Shown: positions 1-11,168, counted from the stretch's first letter. The stretch is DNA of 64,000 nt from Citrus sinensis (GCF_022201045.2 NC_068557.1:9918501-9982500), one strand, 5' to 3'. Program-made: numbers and translations. Notes: generated by a model not told the origin, from the sequence alone.

Positions 1-1
1 T

Positions 2-1054
2 GATAGCTTTAAGAATTTTTTGTTAGAAAATGATTCTTCAATGGATAAAGTGGATACTACTCTCTTTGTCAAACATAAGGACAAAGACATACTTGTTGTT
101 CAAATTTATGTTGATGGTATTATTTTTAGTTCTACTAATGAATTGTTGTGTAAAGAATTTTCATCTTGCATGAATAATGAATTTGAAATGAGTATGACGA
201 GAGAGTTGAAGTACTTCCTTGGGCTGCAAATAAAACAAAATGAGGAAGGAATTTTCATAAATCAAGCCAAGTATGTAAAAGATCTACTCAAAAGATTCGG
301 CATTGGTGACTCAAAGACTAAAAACACTCCAATGAGCACAACAACCAAACTTAACAAAGATGAAAAAGGCAAGGAAGTGGATATCAAAATGTATTGAGGT
401 ATAATCGGATCTTTACTCTATTTAACTGCAAGTAGACCCAATATCATGTTTAGTGTATGTTTGTACGCAAGATTTCAATCTTGTCCCAAGGAATCCCATT
501 TGCTTGCTGTTAAAAGAATTTTCCGTTATTTGAGTGGAACCATAGATATTGGCCTTTAGTATCCTAGGGGAACTCATATAGATTTAACATGTTATTCGGA
601 TGCGGATTTTGCCGGTTATAAAGTTGATAGGAAAAGCACTAGTGGAACATGCTATATCCTAGGTCACTTACTTGTTTCATGGTTTAGTAAGAAACAAAAT
701 TCTGTTGCACTCTCAACTACCGAGGCTGAATATATAGCAGCAAGAAGTTGTTGTGCACAAGCTCTTTGGATGAAACAAACACTTAGAGACTATGGTATTA
801 ACCTAGAACATATTCCTATTAAGTGTGATAATACTAGTGCTATAAATCTTTCAAAGAATCCCATTCAACACTCTCGAACCAAGCATATAGAAATAAGACA
901 TCATTTCTTGAGAGATCATGTTTAAAAGGAGGATATTGCATTAGAGTTTATTTCTACAGAAAAGCAACTCGTTGATATTTTTACCAAACCTCTTGGCGAA
1001 GAACAATTTTCAAAGATTCGACATGAACTTGGAATGATGAAATTTTCACATTAA
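2..1054 (+). pseudogene. Decayed copia (Sirevirus-like) RT C-terminus and RNase H
   Basis: This is the 3' end of a Ty1/copia polyprotein in a single frame; the 5' part lies off the left edge. It covers the C-terminal part of reverse transcriptase, then copia RNase H with recognisable DADFAG, ALSTTEAEY and KHIEIRHHFLRDHV segments, and ends at TAA 1052-1054. The frame is broken by three stops: TGA 395-397, TAG 557-559 and TAA 923-925. The RT active-site segment reads YVDG, so the second catalytic Asp of the family motif is lost. All three stops can be explained by C-to-T or G-to-A transitions, as expected for a methylated, silenced element. Assignment to Ty1/copia is firm from the motifs; the Sirevirus placement rests on what follows (an extra ORF, several polypurine tracts and the LTR type). 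Confidence 0.9.
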
Positions 1055-1919
1055 CGTTACTATTCATGCTACTAAGTGTATTGAATTGATTGACTTATTA
1101 GTGATTTAATGATTTAAATTATTAAGCTTGATATTCAAATGATGTGCTTGCTTTGTTAATTCTTGATTGATTATATGAATTAATTGCTTGAATACATGTT
1201 CATGAATCATGCATTAAAATGGCTCATAAAATATTTTTAGATCAATTAAATGATCTTGGAATGTATTATTTGCTGGCAAAAAATTAAATCAAATGTGCGA
1301 AATTATAATAAAATAAATTGCTAACCGTTTCCAATAAATGGTGTACCGTTTTATTCCAGAAACTCGATTATGTTGTCTGCCTTTTAACCCTTTTACCGTT
1401 TGATGCAATCGGTAAACCGTTTAAAATCAGATAGCTCTCTAGCAAGTTACTCCTCAGCCGTTAAGAGTTTAACCTTTAACTGTTTCCCATTCTTTAGCCT
1501 CTGAAAGTTACCCCTTAACCATTTTCGTGATTATAAAATTGTTCAAAGGTTTTTTCTTCTCCTTCTCCAGTTGCCCTTTCACCGTTTCAGCCATTGTTGC
1601 GCAGCCGAAGCTTCCTCTGTCCTCAAACCTTCATTTTTCTTATTTTTCTTGCCAAATCAAACCTATAACATCATTTCTTATCACCTTTAGAACACTTTCA
1701 CCGATTCAAATCTTCAAATCAAGTCCAAAATTGAAAAATCCCAAATCTAAACCCTAACTGCAGCCGTTTGGATTTCTTCCTTTTTAACCCGATTCTCACC
1801 CTTCTTCAACCAAATTGAGCCTCAAAATCACATCGTTTACTCATTCCTAAGCAAATAATCGGTTCATCTCCTTCTCATCATATCTCTCCCGTAATTTTCC
1901 AACTCCTTCATTCTTCCCC
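1055..1919 (+). other. Retroelement spacer between pol and the accessory ORF
   Basis: Non-coding AT-rich spacer inside the copia element. Between about 1316 and 1520 it holds several short words built on ACCGTTT and GGTAAACCG. These resemble, in inverse orientation, the palindromic repeats of the 3' LTR at 4081-4570. The stretch 1860-1919 is pyrimidine-rich, as in a leader ahead of the ATG at 1920. I see no gene in it. Confidence 0.6.
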
Positions 1920-3235
1920 ATGGCTGCACCCCCTCGGAGAAATCTCAGGCGAAAATCTATGCCTCCAAGGAATCCTATACCACCACAGGAAGTCTCTGAA
2001 TTCGCTCAAATTCATTTCCCCATGCCTTCCTTGGCCAAGCGGTTCGAGGATCGCTTCAATGGTCAAAAAGTACTTGACTCTTCTTATGTTGAAATAAATG
2101 ATTTCAGTACCTTAGTTGTATGTGGTAGAAGCATTAGGGATATACTTCAGCCTTGGGAGTCTGCCATTGACTTTGATGACCGAGTTTATCCCAATTTAGT
2201 GCGAGTCTTTTATTCGAACATGGAAATCTCCGCAACTCGCCTAAATAGGATAGTTACTCAAGTCGGCAGTGTGCCTATAGAATTTGATGATGAGGACCTA
2301 GCTGGCTTTCTTGGTATCTCTAGTGAGGGTCATGACATTTACACCTCTAGGAAAGCCCTTTCTTTTGACGATTTTAGTCATGTTGATAGAGTTCGTAATA
2401 TTTGTCACCGCCGAGACTTGTCTGATGAGACCTGCAATCTACCTTTTAGGGCTCAACTTTTACCTCTCCAAGTTCGCATTCTTCACTCTATTTTACAGCA
2501 CATAATGACACCTAAGAAGGGTCACTCGGATGAGGTTACGAGGTTGGACGTTTGCCTATTAGATAGCCTCATTTCAGGTCATCCTATTAACCTCGGCTAT
2601 GTTATTGTGCGGCACATGTTGAGTACTCCCGTGGTTAACCACCGCTTGCTTCCATATGGTAGTATCATTACTAAGATACTGCGACGCTTTGAGGTGCCTC
2701 TTCTCGATACCAGTTATATGGAGACTAGATGGATTGGTCCCGAGGCCATGACTAGTATCGGTTTTTCTAGGAAGAATAGAGAGTGGATAAAGACAAAAAA
2801 AACTCCAAAAACCGGGATACATTGATTGCCCCAGAGGATGATCGGATGCTCAACGATGTTTATCCTCCCGATAAGCTTCCAAATTTTAGATTAGGAGCTC
2901 ATCCTCATCCTCTGCGTTGCCATTTTGTCCATCGGCCTCCAGCTGACTCTGACTTTGAGGAGCGTGTGATAGATGCTGATATTCCCTCCTCTTTCGAGCC
3001 GCCTCTGGCTCCTGAGCAGCCTCCTGCTCCTGAGCCCTCTGCTATTCCTGAGCAGCCCTCTGCCTCTGAGCCACCTCCAGCTCCAGTTCAGCCCCCTGCT
3101 TCAGACATTGTGCAGCAGTTGATTGCTGATGTTCACCGGATTTCGGAGCGCCAGCAGCTGATTCTCGATCGGTTGGACGATTTTTCCTGTGACCACCAGC
3201 AGCTACGTTCTGATTTTCAGACCTTCCAGCAGTAG
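1920..3235 (+). pseudogene. Accessory ORF of the copia element, frameshifted
   Basis: An ORF in the position of the env-like gene of Sirevirus-type copia elements, after RNase H and before the polypurine tracts. The first frame, 1920-2825 (301 residues), resembles the 'putative plant transposon protein' domain that recurs in plant retroelements (recognition from memory, not searched). The second frame, 2783-3235, continues with an IAPEDDRML segment, a Pro/Glu/Ala-rich stretch built on PEQPPAPEP-like units, and a Gln-rich helical C-terminus. The two overlap by about 40 bases, and the natural joining point is the A-run near 2792-2800, so a one-base indel is the likely lesion. No signal peptide or clear membrane segment is visible, so envelope function is not supported. 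Confidence 0.7.
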
Positions 3236-3896
3236 AGCATTGATCAGCAGCTTGAGCTTATAGCTGGATAACACACTCTTCTTTGCTATTTTGGTTATGA
3301 TCCGGGGAGTACATCTTCTCCACCTCCATAGTTTCTGAGTTCTATTTTCGCACATACATTTCATATTTTGTTTGTTTGTGTGTTGCTATTTATATTTTTA
3401 TATACACTGCTACCTCTGTATGATCTTGATGGATTTTGATGACATGTTTGTGTGATGTTCTTGATGTTGGATGAGTTGATATTGGTTGATGAAATTGTTG
3501 GTTTATTGGTTAATAGAGTTGTTGGTTTGTTAGTTGATGGAGTTGTTGGTTTATTGGATGACGGAGTTGTTGTTAATATATTTTGGAAGTGTTTTAATCT
3601 CATTTTGTATTAGTGGTTTTGCTCCATTTTAAGGGAAACTCTGCCAAAATTTTGGCTCGTCAAAACTGGGTAACTTCTTTAACGGATTTGCAGTTGTTTT
3701 TTCCTTTCTCTCTGTTCTTTTTGATAATGAAGAGGGAGATAATTATGAGAAGATTTAAAATGAATTTAAAAATGTTTTCTTGAGCAAAAATCTTTTTATT
3801 GGACATTTCTTAATTTGGCCATACATTTAGGGGGAGCATATATTAAGGGGGAGTAAAATATTGAATGAAGTTTGTCATCATCAAAAAGGGGGAGAT
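3236..3896 (+). other. Retroelement 3' tail with multiple polypurine tracts
   Basis: Non-coding tail ending in three purine runs containing GGGGGAG, near 3830, 3847 and 3888. The last lies directly against the LTR start at 3897 and is therefore the likely plus-strand primer. Several tandem polypurine tracts before the LTR are a known trait of Sireviruses. A T/G-rich stretch at 3470-3560 contains three similar GTTGTTGGTTT-like segments. Confidence 0.75.
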
Positions 3897-5138
3897 TGTT
3901 AACATGAATATGTTAATAATATTGATTTTGATGATAACAAACTTTAAATGATTTTTGATTAAAATGTTGGAGCTATTCCTTAATAAAAGAAAGCCTTATA
4001 ATCATTCCAATCATATTCATAAAAGATGGACTTTCAAATTAGAAAATGATTCTCTGCAAAATCTAGTTTAAAATGTGATTCTGGAAATAAACGGTGAACC
4101 GTTTTCTTTCAAACAGTTAACCGATTAAAGCTAGAGAGCAACATATTGTCTAAGCTCTAACCGATTAAGAAAAACGGAAAACACAAAAAGCTAGGAAGGC
4201 TACTAGAATTTAACGGTGACCCGTTTATTTAAACGGTTAACCGATAAAATTCAGAATTGAAGATTGTACTCTTCTGGCAGCGTTTAACAAAACCAGATAA
4301 GGCTAAATTGTTTTGCAGGTTACTGGAAACAAACGGCGAACCGTTTATTACAAACGGTTAACCGATAATATCCAGAGAGGTCACTTCATGCAAATCCTTA
4401 ACCGTTTCATGTAAACGGATAACTGATGTTCATCTTGCAGGTCTCGGAAATTTAACGGCGAAAGGGTAAGCCTAAACGGCAAACCGTTTATTTGAAATTT
4501 GGCCCAACGGTAACTTTTGACCAGCCTAAACGGTAAACCGTTAATGGTTAACGGCGAACCGTTTTCGGGCAGACAGTTTGTAACGGTTAGTTTTTCAACT
4601 CCAACTATAAATAAGCTCATTCAAATTCAAACAAGATTGATCACAACACGACCATTGAGCTTATATTCGAGAATACAATCTTCATAAACCTTTAAAATAC
4701 ATTCTTGTTTCATATATTCACACATTGGGCATTGATTTGTAATCTTAAATATTGTGTGAGAGAAAAATAATTTTTAATCTTCTACTTTGAGCGATTGTAA
4801 GTGTTGGGATACACTTAGGTTAAGAGATTGTGAATAATCTCTTGTTGTAAAGGTTCATTGACACCTTGGAAGTCAAGTGTAAGCATTTAAAGCCTTGGAG
4901 GTTTGCTTAGTGAAATCCTCAAGCCCGGAAAACTTGGAGGTGTGGACGTAGGCGAGGTTGGCCGAACCATGTAAAAATCTTCATGTTTCAATCTCTCTTC
5001 CCTTATATTTTTATATTGTAATTGATTTAATTGTTATTCCATTAAATTCATTCTAGATTTGCATGATAATTTGTTTTAGAATTAAATAATTTTTAGAATC
5101 TCAATTCACCCCCTCTTAGGTTGCATACTTGTATTTCA
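3897..5138 (+). mobile_element. 3' LTR of the Sirevirus-like copia element
   Basis: The LTR starts TGTTAACATG right after the last polypurine tract and probably ends in CA at 5138, about 1,242 bp. The 5' LTR is outside the window, so the ends are inferred and no target-site duplication can be checked. A TATA box (TATAAATA, 4606-4613) fits a U3 promoter. Upstream of it, U3 carries a repeated block spaced by about 120 bp (4081, 4203, 4322) containing palindromes such as CGGTTAACCG and AACGG-N-GAACCGTT, and further copies run to about 4570. Palindromic repeats in LTRs are reported for Sireviruses; their role here is unknown. Confidence 0.8.
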
Positions 5139-6004
5139 TACTAAACACTCATCCACTTTGACTTGATAGCCAGAGCTTCCATTTCACAATATTTATAGCC
5201 TTAAAGCAGCGACACCACAATTGCATGCAACCAACCAGAGCAGTGCTAGATCAATTGCTTTTGATTCTGAGAGTTCTTTAGCAGTATACAGCTTGCTGCA
5301 ATAGCTTCCCACGCTGCGATATTAACAATAGTAGTATCAAAATGAAAGCATTAACAATGGATAGCAACTCTACTGTTGCATATGTCAAATCAATTTGGAA
5401 ATTCTTCTGACTTGATGTCAATAGAAAAAGACTGGCCAGTAAGATAGTGGAGCACCAAAAAACCGCTTTTATGTTACTTTAGTTAGTGACTTGAACTGAG
5501 AGAAGTAAGTCAGACTTTCAGGGATGCCACTTAACTACCCCTTTTTAACTAATTCTGTACTATAGATCCTATACATAAGAAAATTACAAAGGGAAAAAAT
5601 GATAAAGAGAAAAAAAATTAATTTTCTAAGTTCATGGGCATGTGCATATTGACGAGGTGTACAAACCAGGTGACCAAGCAAATAAAAGATAGAGAGAGAC
5701 CGTGTCCATCATGTTTCTGCATAATTCAACTGAACCATTTCGTTATTGCGGTGTCCCTGTTATTAATAAAATAAAATAAATAAATGAAGATAGAATATCT
5801 CCCTTTATAATAATAAATGACACATGTCAATTAACGGAACAGAGAATTATACTATATATAAAACTGATAAGGATTCAGTGTTGAGCTAAGTTTTTGTACT
5901 AAGTACTAAATTAATAATTGTTAGGTAAGAGAAATAAAAAAATAAAAACTTAAAATAAATCTTCATCATTAATTCAGTGCTAAAAAAAAAGCTCAGCTAA
6001 TCGA
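5139..6004. other. Intergenic; upstream region of the P450 gene
   Basis: AT-rich sequence between the copia LTR and the P450 promoter. I recognise no gene, RNA or repeat in it. Confidence 0.5.
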
Positions 6005-6010
6005 TATAAA
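6005..6010 (+). promoter_or_regulatory. Candidate TATA box of the CYP94B-like gene
   Basis: TATAAA followed by AC, 94 bp before the ATG at 6104, in an AT-rich upstream region. The spacing allows a short leader. No G-box (CACGTG) was seen nearby, although jasmonate-induced members of the family often have one. Confidence 0.45.
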
Positions 6011-6103
6011 ACAGTCTTGCCGTATTGTTTATGAAGTTTTGAATACTCATCATCCACCCTCACCCCATTCATTTGATCAGTTGACTAAACTGCATGCCCA
6101 CAG

Positions 6104-7597
6104 ATGAACTTATTGATCATGTCTCTGCAGCAGTGGTTTCTTGTTTTCCTATGGATGATTCTTTACATTTTGTACGTAATTTTAAGTGAATTCAAGAGAG
6201 TTTCTAAGTTGTCAGGCCCGCCTACTTTTCCTGTAATCGGATGCTTGATATCTTTCTACAGAAACCGGCACCGTTTGCTGGATTGGTACACTGAACTCCT
6301 TGCAAAATCGGCCACCAACACGATTGTTGTCAGCAGGTTTGGTGCAAGAAGAACCATAGTGACGGCAAACCCAGAAAACGTTGAGTACATACTCAAGACC
6401 AACTTTAACAACTTCCCCAAGGGCAAGCCTTTCACCGAAATTCTGGGTGACTTTCTTGGCTACGGGATATTCAATGTGGACGGAGAGCTTTGGCGCTCTC
6501 AGCGAAAGATGGCCAGCCACGAGTTCAGCACCAACTCGTTGAGAGAGTTTGTGATGAATACACTCAAGGATGAAGTTGACAACCGGCTGTTGCCCTTGAT
6601 GGACTCATTAGCAAAGTCATCCGAAGAAGTTGACTTGCAGGAGTTGCTAACAAGGCTTGCTTTCAATATGATTTGCAAAGTTTCGATGGGGATAGATCGC
6701 TGTTGCTTGGATCCTTCTTCGCCCGCGCCACCTCTTGCCAAAGCTTTTGATATGGCATCAGAGATATCCGCCAGGCGGGGAGCTGCGCCTTTGTTTATAG
6801 TTTGGAAGATTAAGAAGTGGCTTGGAATTGGGTCAGAAAGGCAACTCAAAGATGCCGTCGAACTAGTCCGCGAATACGTTGAGGAGATTATCCATAACAA
6901 GAAGATGACAGTACGCCAGGGAGAAAATGACAGCCAGGATCTATTGTCTCGGTTGATAGCGTCTGGCCAGGAGGAGGAGGTAATAAGAGACATGGCGATA
7001 AGTCTCATCATGGCAGGAAGAGACACAACTTCGGCAGCAATGGTGTGGCTATTCTGGTTGATTTCATGTCACCAGGATATTGAACAAAAACTGGTTAAGG
7101 AGACAGGGCTCGTGAGTGAAGATATAGACTATGAATCATTGAAGGAGTTGAGATTGTTGAAGGCTTGCATTTGCGAGTCAATGCGACTATACCCTCCCGT
7201 GGCCTGGGACTCAAAGCATGCAGCCGCCGACGATTTGTTGCCGGATGGGACAGCGGTTCAGGCCGGAGACAGGGTGACATATTTCCCATATGGAATGGGG
7301 AGAATGGAGGCATTATGGGGCAATGATTGGTTTGAATTCAAGCCACAAAGATGGCTTTCCCAAGGAGAACCTGACAAGGTTTGCCCCTACAAGTTCCCAG
7401 TTTTTCAGGCAGGTCCGCGTGTTTGCCTCGGAAAGGAGATGGCTTTCATTCAGATGAAATATGTGGTGGCTTCAGTACTCAGGCGGTACCAAATCAGGCC
7501 GGTCAGGTCCGGTCAACCGGTGTTCGTGCCACGCCTTACAGCCCACATGGCCGGCGGATTAAAAGTATTTGTTCGAAGGAGAGAGCAATTAAGATAA
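6104..7597 (+). CDS. CYP94B-type cytochrome P450 (probable JA-Ile 12-hydroxylase)
   Basis: An intact, intronless P450 of 497 residues. It has an N-terminal membrane anchor (about 6-28), a GPPTFPVIG hinge, the I-helix AGRDTTS (304-310), the ExxR motif ESMR (358-361), a PERF-type FKPQRWL, and the heme loop FQAGPRVCLG with Cys441. The segments PPVAWDSKHA, YFPYGMGRM and LTAHMAGGLKV match the CYP94 family closely, and subfamily B best as I recall it. In Arabidopsis CYP94B1 and CYP94B3 12-hydroxylate jasmonoyl-isoleucine at the ER and turn the hormone signal off; other CYP94 members omega-hydroxylate fatty acids, so the substrate is inferred. A second Met at 6119 could be the start. A sense-strand AATAAA lies just after the stop, near 7608. 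Confidence 0.93.
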   Translation: MNLLIMSLQQWFLVFLWMILYILYVILSEFKRVSKLSGPPTFPVIGCLISFYRNRHRLLDWYTELLAKSATNTIVVSRFGARRTIVTANPENVEYILKTNFNNFPKGKPFTEILGDFLGYGIFNVDGELWRSQRKMASHEFSTNSLREFVMNTLKDEVDNRLLPLMDSLAKSSEEVDLQELLTRLAFNMICKVSMGIDRCCLDPSSPAPPLAKAFDMASEISARRGAAPLFIVWKIKKWLGIGSERQLKDAVELVREYVEEIIHNKKMTVRQGENDSQDLLSRLIASGQEEEVIRDMAISLIMAGRDTTSAAMVWLFWLISCHQDIEQKLVKETGLVSEDIDYESLKELRLLKACICESMRLYPPVAWDSKHAAADDLLPDGTAVQAGDRVTYFPYGMGRMEALWGNDWFEFKPQRWLSQGEPDKVCPYKFPVFQAGPRVCLGKEMAFIQMKYVVASVLRRYQIRPVRSGQPVFVPRLTAHMAGGLKVFVRRREQLR

Positions 7598-7759
7598 GGC
7601 TTCCAATAAAATTTAATTGAAAGTCAATGGTTTTAGTTTTAAATTTGATGGGCAATGTAACATGCTGTTGCCTCTCTAGTAATATAGTTAGGAGAATTGT
7701 CAAATGCAAACAATCATACAATGAAACTAGATTGATTGCTCGTGAATGCCGGCATTCTC
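7598..7759 (+). other. 3' flank of the P450 gene
   Basis: Probable 3' UTR with an AATAAA just after the stop; no other feature seen before the MITE. Confidence 0.4.
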
Positions 7760-7762
7760 TAA

Positions 7763-8249
7763 GGTCATGTTTGGTTTGAAGAAAAGGGAGGAGAGAAAAA
7801 GAGTGGAATGGAGAGGAAGGGAGAAGAAAGGAATGAAGAAGAGTAGTGAAATTAAATTTTGTTGTTTGGTTTGACATAAAATTTGATAAGGAAATGAATT
7901 ATAATTTTTTTCTTTAAACAAATTTATCATTTACCTTAATATTAAATTATTTATATTAGTAATAATATATATATATATATATATATTAAATTAATAAAAT
8001 AAAAATTATTAATGTCATTAAATAAGTTAAAAAGATGAAGGGTAATTTTGAAAACTTTAGTTTATAATATAAGAGGAATTTAAATTCTTCACTATTTAGC
8101 GTGGAATTCAAATTCTATATTATGATGGATATTAAATTCTAAAGAAAATTAAATTCTTATACATTTTGTTACTACCAAACAATGAAAATAAAAAGAAAAT
8201 TTAAATTACTTTCATCTCTTACATTCTCTCATCCCAACCAAACATGACC
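7763..8249. mobile_element. Tourist-like (PIF/Harbinger) MITE
   Basis: A 487-bp non-coding element with terminal inverted repeats GGTCATGTTTGGTT at the left and its complement AACCAAACATGACC at the right. It is flanked by TAA on both sides (7760-7762 and 8250-8252), the target duplication typical of PIF/Harbinger elements. The interior is AT-rich, with purine-rich left and pyrimidine-rich right subterminal parts and an (AT)n run near 7967-7986. It lies about 165 bp after the P450 stop, so it may provide or follow that gene's terminator region. Confidence 0.85.
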
Positions 8250-8252
8250 TAA

Positions 8253-9164
8253 GATTATGGGCATCATTTGGGGGCATCTAGACTTGGTCTAATTTTAAAA
8301 TCAGGTCAGCATATTAGATTAGATGTCTTTTATTATGATAGCAGTTAATCAATACGGGCCGAGACGAATTAGTTAATGACTGTGAGTAAACATAGAACAA
8401 ATAAATTAAAATACATAGCTCTCTGCTTTATTTTATTGGGGAACAATATGATCATCTTATGCTTTATCTTTAGTCTAATTAATCTATGTAAATAAATTAG
8501 TGTAATTAGGAAATAATTATTGAAATTTGAATTCGAAGCACATGCTTGCTTGGAATGATTATTTGAAATTGTATTTGTTTAAGTAGAAAAAGATGGAGGC
8601 TGTCTATAATTTATATACATCGTATTAGTCATAGCACAGCCTTTCCTCCGGGCTTTTATTTTATTTTATTACGCGTGCTTGGAATGATAATTTGAACTTG
8701 CATTATATTTGTTTAAGGAGAAAAGGTTGGAGGCTGGCTGTAATTATACGTCGTACCGTATATGCGCAATTTTATAATGAGCCCCGAACAAATTAAAAAA
8801 TGAAAAAATACACTATGAAACGTGTTGACTCGTCCTGTTATTATAAAATGACTCCATAGTATATATCATATTTATTTAGAGCTTTTATTTGACTTTGTTA
8901 ATATATTTTTTAACTGGTGGAAGGATGGATAAAATATAAATCAATTTTTTATTCTTAGTTCTCTCAAAATTGGAATAGAGATGGCTTGTTGACTAAAATT
9001 ACTCAGCCACTCCCCATTGGACTTTTATTTAATTCTTTTCTACTATATAATGTATAGAGATTGATGGAAGATAAAAAAAAAGTTATGTTTCAAGCCGTTA
9101 TAGCTTCACCCGTGACTCAAATTGAACCAGCCACCTAAAAATAAAAAGGAAAATGAGAACCGCT
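8253..9164. other. Intergenic, with a diverged direct duplication
   Basis: No gene is seen. A segment at about 8543-8626 recurs in the same direction at about 8673-8760; both contain GCTTGGAATGAT, TTTGTTTAAG and GGAGGCTG words, with scattered changes and small indels. The rest is AT-rich and unassigned. Confidence 0.5.
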
Positions 9165-9173
9165 ATTTTATAC

Positions 9174-11042
9174 GGGAAATTTACAAAAATGGCCATAAAA
9201 ATTTTGCGTTTTTCAACTTTAATCCCCCAAAATTTTTTCTATCATAACTAGCCAAATACCCTATATTTGGACTACATTACCCTCGTCACTTTCATCAAAT
9301 TTACAAAGGCATGCCACTTTTTCAATTCCAGCAAAAGTAAATACAGATTTTCCTCAACAACTTAACAAACATTCATCACTCTCAACAAACTTCATCATTC
9401 TCGATAAATCAATTGCATAATCGAATATATAATTATCAATGTGAGAGCTTCTTAAAATTAATTTATTCTCTTATACAATGTAAACCTTTAATCTATTAAT
9501 TTTATCAACTAAATTCGAAATTAAAGTGGGTTTTGTTGTAAATATTGTTATTTTTCATTTATAAAACAATGTGATTTGTTAAAGTACTTAGTTTGAGTTG
9601 AAAAATGAAAAAAAAAACCATTAAAAACACAGAAAAATCGGGCAAAAAATGAAGTTCAGAACAAGTGAGACATGCAAGTGGAACAGGTGCATGTCTCACA
9701 TAAACGCACTGCATTTATGTGCGACAGGCACCTGTCCCACTGCCTGCCGTACATAAACTCACGAATTTTATGGAGTACATGATTTTGATTTGTCTCGTCG
9801 TAAGCTTCGAAACGGTATATTATACGCCTAAAACGGACATATATAGCTCAAGTTATGGCTTTCGAAACATAAATGAAATTTGGTGAGACAGGCAAGTGGG
9901 ATAGGTGCTGCGTTTATGTGCGACAGGCACCTGTCCCACTGCCTGCTGCACATAAACCCACGGATTTTATAGAGTACATGATTTTGGATTTGATTTGTCT
10001 CGTCGTAAGCTTCGAAACGGTATATTATACGCCTAAAACGGACATATATAGCTCAAGTTATGGCTTTCGAAACATATATAAAATTTAGTGAGACATGCAC
10101 CTGTCCCACTTGCCTGTCTCACTAAATTTCATATATGTTTCGAAAGCCATAACTTGAGCTATATATGTCTGTTTTAGGCGTATAATATACCGTTTCGAAG
10201 CTTACGACGAGACAAATCAAATCCAAAATCATGTACTCTATAAAATCCGTAGGTTTATGTGCGGCAGGCAGTGGGACAGGTGCCTGTCGCACATAAACGC
10301 AGCACCTATCCCACTTGCTTGTCTCACCAAATTCATTTATGTTTCGAAAGCCATAACTTGAGCTATATATGTCCGTTTTAAGCGTATAATATACCGTTTC
10401 GAAGCTTACGACGAGACAAATCAAATTCAAAATCATGTACTCCATAAAATCCATGAGTTTATGTGCGGCAGGCAGTGGGACAGGTGCCTGTCGCACATAA
10501 ATGCAGTGCGTTTATGTGAGACATGCACCTGTCCCACTTGCATGTCTCACTTGTTCTGAACTTCATTTTTTGCCCGATTTTTCTGTGTTTTCAATGGTTT
10601 TTTTTTTTCATTTTTCAACTCAAACTAAGTACTTTAACAAATCACATTGTTTTATAAATGAAAAATAACAATATTTACAACAAAACTCACTTTAATTTCG
10701 AATTTAGTTGATAAAATTAATAGATTAAAGGTTTACATTGTATAAGAGAATAAACTAATTTTAAGAAGCTCTCACATTGATAATTATATATTTGATTATG
10801 CAATTGATTTATCGAGAATGATGAAGTTTGTTGAGAGTAATGAAAGTTTGTTAAGTTGTTGAGGAAAATCCGTATTTACTTTTGCTGAAATTGAAAAAGT
10901 GGCATGCCTTTGTAAATTTGATGAAAGTAACGAGGGTAATGTAGTCCAAATATAGGGTATTTGGCTAATTATGATAGAAAAAACTTTGGGGGGTTAAAGT
11001 TGAAAAATACAAAATTTTTATGGCCATTTTTATAAATTTCCC
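9174..11042. mobile_element. Mutator-like foldback element (giant inverted repeat)
   Basis: An 1,869-bp element flanked by the 9-bp direct repeat ATTTTATAC (9165-9173 and 11043-11051), the duplication length made by Mutator transposases. Its ends read GGGAAATTTACAAAAATGGC and the near-complement, a typical plant MULE terminus. Nearly the whole element is one inverted repeat: arms of about 930 bp face each other around a centre at about 10105, with a spacer of about 19 bases (10096-10114). It encodes no transposase; small open frames inside it come from the same repeat read several times. A transcript across it would fold into a very long near-perfect hairpin. Confidence 0.93.
9665..10088. repeat. 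Two tandem ~210-bp units within the left MULE arm
   Basis: Within each arm a unit of about 205-218 bp is repeated in tandem: unit 1 at 9665-9882, unit 2 at 9883-10088. The right arm carries the same pair in reverse order. Each unit begins GTGAGACA and contains GACAGGCACCTGTCCCACTG and GTCGTAAGCTTCGAAACGG. Unit 1 opens with its own perfect 12-bp hairpin, GTGAGACATGCA (9665-9676) against TGCATGTCTCAC (9688-9699). Confidence 0.85.
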
Positions 11043-11168
11043 ATTTTATACTCTAGAGATTAGTGACACATTTTAGAATATTAGAAGCCGACGTACATTT
11101 ATGAACACCGGTGGAAAATGACAATTACAGCTTATATATATATATTTTTTTTTACTGGGAAGCAATCT

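Noticed and set aside
1527..1757. Ser/Phe-rich 76-codon frame ahead of the accessory ORF
   Set aside because: Pyrimidine-rich leader sequence, no domain.
6212..7313. Minus-strand open frames across the P450 gene
   Set aside because: Shadows of the intact CYP94B-type frame; no family resemblance.
9873..10496. Open frames on both strands giving nearly the same peptide (RQAPVPLPAAHK...)
   Set aside because: They are the same ~210-bp MULE unit read from its inverted and tandem copies; no domain and no independent evidence of coding.
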